Shown: piece after piece, positions 49,001-55,000 of the stretch
Numbering within the stretch: position 1 is the first letter of the stretch
Layout of the letters: the number at the start of each line of letters is the position of its first letter
Assembly: GCA_903813345.2 (NCBI GenBank)
Contig: CAIIXF020000007.1
Span: 38,674,671 to 38,738,670, forward strand
Reading direction: 5' to 3'
DNA: 64,000 nucleotides
Source of the DNA: Owenia fusiformis
Lineage: Eukaryota; Annelida; Polychaeta; Sabellida; Oweniidae
Made by a program: the position numbers and the translations under genes
Notes under the pieces: generated by a model
Seen by the model: the letters and a program-made list of their open reading frames with translations, nothing else
Told to the model about the DNA's origin: nothing
The model's database searches: none

Positions 49001-52000
49001 CTCATGGTATCCATTGAGGAATGTATAGAAACATATAGAAGGTTGAGTAGTTGGTCCTAACTTACTCATGGTATCCATTAAGGAATGTATAGAAACATAT
49101 AGAAGGTTGAGTAGTTGGTCCTAACTTACTCATGGTATCCATTGAGGAATGTATAGAAACATATAGAAGGTTGAGTATTTGGTCCTAACTTACTCATGGT
49201 ATCCATTGAGGAATGTATAGAAACATATAGAAGGTTGAGTAGTTGGTCCTAACTTCACTCTCTTCATACTTTCTCTGTAGAAGTTAATCCGATCAATCTT
49301 GTCAACATCTTTCCTAGAATGTCAAAGTAAAAATGGTATTTTTGTGAACCAACAGTACAAAACATATAATTTTAGCAAATTTTTACTTTAAATACAGCTT
49401 TTAAGATATGGTGCCATATCAAATGGTTAACAGAATTTTCAAAATGAGGCTGACAGAAACAATGTAAGTACACTAAAACACCTAATCTAAACACCTCTCA
49501 ACACCTTTTCAATACTTTTTCTTGGTCCCAAATTTGTTATCTCTCATTGACATTATTTATTAAACCTTGAAATGTGAGCCCCCACTGTTCAGATTGGTTT
49601 TACTTTAAGTGTATAATGTTGTGAAGGCAGTAAAAATTAGATATACTTCCCACCAACTTATAGTAGCATTTACAGAAAAATAAGACAGCACAATATGTAA
49701 TTGGGACTTACATTTCCGGAAGGGGGATCCTGTTATTACTAGGAGCATTTGGGTCACTCTTTGACTTTTTCATCAACAATGGATCCTTCTTCGATTTCTT
49801 TTTCTGGAATATATACAAAACAAACATGAATAGCAAAGTCCCTCTAAAATCATCAGTTTAAGACATGAATAGCAATTTGTCCCTCTAAAATCATCAATTT
49901 AACCTTTAGCATGCTGCCGGCGAGTGTATCCGCCCGTGCTTTACTATCCCAAGTGACTGCCGGCGGATCCATCCACCCGATTTCAAACTTTTAAAAACTT
50001 TACTTTTTCGCGCCATTCTTATTATCCTATTAGATTGCAGGATTTATTCAATGCCTTACATGACTTCCTGTTGACCTAGAATGGCGATCTTTTGAAAAAT
50101 ATTTCCCAATTCAACAATTTAAACAGAGTTTTAGTCGTTTTTAGTGAACAAATCACACAAAATGGCGGCCAAATACGATCACAACAAAAATGTGGAGGAA
50201 ATGGATTGCGATTTTGAGCTCTTAAGGCTCTTGGAAACCGATAATGGTCATTGAAAATAGAAACTAAAATATTTTCTGAACTGAAAAGTTGAACATTCGA
50301 TCGCTGGAAATTCAGTGTTGGATTCTGAACAGACGTTGAATCTTCCCAGGGGCGAAGAGTACTTACAGTATTTTTATGCCCAGTCATGTTTATTTACGAA
50401 AAAAATTCATGAGAATTTTTTTTCATGAGCCAGGCCAGTGTATCTTTCTTTTGTGAAAATTTTATTCAGATTCATTCAGCAGTTATTGAGATATTAATTT
50501 TTTAGTCCAGGCATATCATTCTTTGCACTCTTTGAAAAATAAGCCAGTCGTGTGGGATATATTTGCTGAAATAAGGCAGCATGCTAAAGGTTAAGGCATG
50601 AATAGCAATTCGTCCCTCTAAAATCATCAGTTTTAGACATGAATAGCAATTTGTCCCTCTAAAATCATCAGTTTTAGGCATGAATAATGCAAGGTTTATG
50701 ATAAATATCATACCTAAAATAGAGAAGTTATGATTGAAAAAACAAAGTACATGTACAGGTAGAATTCCCAAAAAATCAGGTCTCCTGAAACATCCTGAAA
50801 ATTTGAGTAAAATATAAAGTATAAGTAAAATGAAACTGAAACAAGATAAGATCAATTTTTTGGGTTTGTTTTTTTATTATGAATTTATATCAGTAAATGT
50901 TACATTGGGTAGTTAAGTTATTCTCAAAGAAGCATCTTCAAGTGCTAATCGCCATATAAAAAAGTTCATGGGTCATATATTCTCTTCTGATGGGTATTCT
51001 GTTGAACCAGACAAAATCTCTGCTATAATAATGAAAATGCCTCAGCCCCAGAATAAGACTGATATAGACTGAATGGGACCAAAAATCTCTGACATTCTTA
51101 AGCCGATAGGTCAACTTATGAAAAAGGATGTAGACTTCAATAAAGGAGTTAAGCCTAGCTAAATAGTTGAAAATACTCTATAAACAGCCAATAGATGTCT
51201 AGCCCATTTTCAGGAAAAGAATCTTAGGGTAGAAAGCAACTTACTTTTTCACCCATTGGAATACATGTAAAATTGACAAAGTTCAAATCATAATTTCTCA
51301 AATCCCAGCCCATCGAATCCTCGCATCCATTCAGATCATGTAGTCCTATTCAAAAACTTCCCGTTCGGTTATATGGTGAAAAAAATATTCCACGAACAAA
51401 AAAAGATTTTGCTACATTTATAAGCGAGCATTGATTTCTGGATCTGTAAAAAGCACGTAGGACCTGATTACCCCATTGATTTACTGAGACCGCCAAAAAT
51501 ATAATTCAATTTTTTGGTTCCAAATTATAATCTGTCAGCGGTCCCTTACACTCCTACTAGCTATTACCAAACATTAATTGTCAATACATGTACACATATA
51601 CGTGCCATACATCTACAAAGTAGCAAACTAGTGTTTTGAGTACTACTTTTCCTATACCATGAACAAAACAAATCTCAAGTAGGTTGTATTGACCCTATTA
51701 GTGTCATGGTTGACTGAATATGCATTTTGTTCAATATGAATTTTAAAGTTTGGGGTTTTATGAAGTGATATGTACATTTTTGCTCAAACCCCCTCAGCAC
51801 TTTTGATTTTATAGGGTTCTCTTGACCCCTTGGGTTATTATATTTTGTGACAATTTATTCCAATCTAAATGTAGTTATTTTTGTCATTAAAATAACTTTA
51901 GAGAATTAGAGAAACGTTCAGGAAAAGTTGCGCTATCCACAAGACTTCTTGTCACTGCACTTATAAATGTAGCAAAATAGGCAAAATAATTCAGCCTTGA

Positions 52001-55000
52001 GCATGCAAAATTTGATTTTTTGGACAAATTTTGGGTTATTTTGGGGGATTTTTGCCCATAACGATACTAATCTACTTAAAACAACTGTTTAAAGTTGCAC
52101 AAATTGCACAAGTGATTTATATTCTCTCATGAGTATGACTATTTGCTACTTTACTAAACTGAAAATCATTGGTTTTTCATTTTTCATGAAGTTCTGATAG
52201 CTAGTTCAAGTAGCATTGTCTTTTGTGCAGGTTTACTGAATACGTCCCTTTAAAATTGGGTCTTTTTGGGTTTAAAGGGTCAAAATGTTGGAACTTTGCA
52301 CACTGTGGAACATTTGGGGTATGTTTCCTTTAATTTGGCAAGAACTGCATCAAATTACTTGATAAAAGAGCAGAAATGTATTAATTTAGGCTGAAAAGTA
52401 CTGTTTTCAATGAAAAAACGAAAATTGCTGACTCAGCAAAATTTATATCGTCGTCTCCAGAATTTTAGGGGTTAATTTGCAAAACTGTAAATGGTTCCAT
52501 AGAAAGATATGCGAAATATGGCTAAATTCGACATATTTCTCTAAATTCACTGATAAATGTGGTTGATATTAGGTAGAAAGCAACTTACTTTTTCACCCAA
52601 TGGAATACATGTAAAATTGACAAAGTTCAAATCATAATTTCTCAAATCCCAGCCCATCGAATCCTCGCATCCATTCAGATCATGTAGTCCTATTCAAAAA
52701 CTTCTCGTTCGGTTATATGGTGAAAAAAATATCCTACGAACGAAAAAAGATTTTGCTACATTTATAAGCGAGCATTGATTTCTGGATCTGTAAAAAGCAC
52801 GTAGGACCTGATTACCCCATTGATTTACTGAGACCGCCAAAAAAATAAATCAATTTTTTGGTTCCAAATTATAATCTGTCAGCGGTCCCTGACACTCCTA
52901 CTAGCTATTACCAAACATTAATTGTCAATACATGTACACATATATGTGCCATACATCTACAAAGTAGCAAACTAGTGTTTTAAGTACTACTTTTCCTATA
53001 CCATGAACAAAACAAATCTCAAGTAGGTTGTATTGACCCTAGGCCTAAAGCAGTTCCCCATTGAACCAACATCACATATTTTATACTATGATTTTAACAT
53101 CATAATGCTACCATTTCTGTTTCCTCATTCATCCAGAAAATCATCCAGAAGATCTTTAGCTAAGATCTTATATTTCATTGGTATGAAGTTTTTTAGTCTT
53201 CTAAAACAACATAAATAATGGAAAATAAAGATGAATATTGGCTATTTTGTTTAAAATATTTGGCTTGATGTTGGTCAGCTTAAATCACCAAAATGACCTG
53301 GGGTCAATAAGTCTATATAGCCACCAGTAAGATACTGCTTGTTTTAAGTGCAGCTTGTTTTAAGTACTATTGTCCACATACTGATACAGGATAAAAGGTT
53401 AAGTTAGCTAGATAGTTAGAGATCATTCAGATATTTGATGCAGGATTTGAGAGTTTACATTCAGACATAGTTTTCTAACTAATCCAAAATAATTTATTTG
53501 CAGACTCAGAAACTGATCCAATGTGCCAACTTACACTTATATTTGACATCATTGAAAATGTTTCTAAAGTTTTTTCTCCAGACATTTTTATTAATGAATA
53601 CTACAAAATGTAATTATAGATGTTAGATATCTTGTACTTTCAGAAGAAATACTAAGACGAAAGTAGATTAACTAATTCACATGTAATGTATGGCCCTGTA
53701 GTGACCCTTGACCAATAAGTCATTTTCCGTTAAATAACAGTTGGAAAAGATATATCTTTGATGTCTTTAAATAGATAACAATCTTATCATCAGCTTTTCA
53801 AAAGATGAAAGATCTTGCAACTAAAACTCCTATTCTTAGGTAATATGATTGTTCTAAAGAATAAGTCATTCAATGTGAGGCTACTGGATTAGACGCAGTG
53901 CCAATTGCATAAATCTCAACCAATATTGATACTCTCTCTAGAGCATACTTAACTGACACTGAAAATGTTGACATTCAAGATCAATTATCCAGTAAATCAG
54001 TACCCTGCGTGCAGAGTCTAGTTAAACTACACTCTGCCTAGTAGAGACCATATTACAGTTTAGTAGCCCTGCCCCCACGATGGGTACCGGTGACAGTTTG
54101 AGTAATAAATCACTTCTGACCTACGCGCTGACCTTTCTTCCACCATTCAGCGAGCTTGAAGAAACACACGCCAAATGCGTTCTAATTAAATATGCTCATG
54201 TCATTGGTCAATTCCGGGTCAACGATGACATCAGAAGGAATGACCATATATAGAACGTCGGTCAAATTTGGCCGACGAACACTGATTGGCGCGGTGAGTT
54301 CACAGGTTTATTTTAGTTTGAAAGAGTGAAGACGAAGCTCTCTTTTAAGAAGTGAAGTCAAACGAATGCAAAGGGTAGTAAATCAGGTATCTTATTTTGC
54401 AATCACTGATCATAGACTAAATGAAATCAAGAGTCATACTGACAAAGACGAAACTCTACAAATTCTTAAAGCCACTATACTTGATGGGTGGCCAGAATTT
54501 AAAAAGGACCTGAATAATTCCCAAATTCATCCTTATTTCAACTTTAGGGACAAACTTGTTGTCCAAGATGGTCTGATTTTTGAGGAAAATCGTGTTGTTA
54601 TTCCTTTGACTCAAAGACAGATCATAAAACAACAAGGTACAGGGTGAACAATATCGTACCAAAAATATAGCAGTGTAGGCTTGTTGACCCAGTAAGCAAG
54701 ATGGCTTCCAAAAAGTTCTAGAACTTCTTTCCATGTAACCTGTATAAAAATTTGATCAGTTCAGTGGTTTTCCTGGAATCACGATGACAAGATTATTCAA
54801 AAACTTCGAATATATAAGCGACCGGCGATTACTAGAGTGCTGCTAACTCGATAAACGGCTGGCGCTGGCTAGAATTGTCTATGGTTCTAGCCAGGATAAA
54901 GATACCAGTTCTTCAACTCGACAATGGGAAGAACTGCTCTACCTTAATGACTAATATGTCATGATATGACATCTAAAAGAGTCAATAAAAGATATATATA

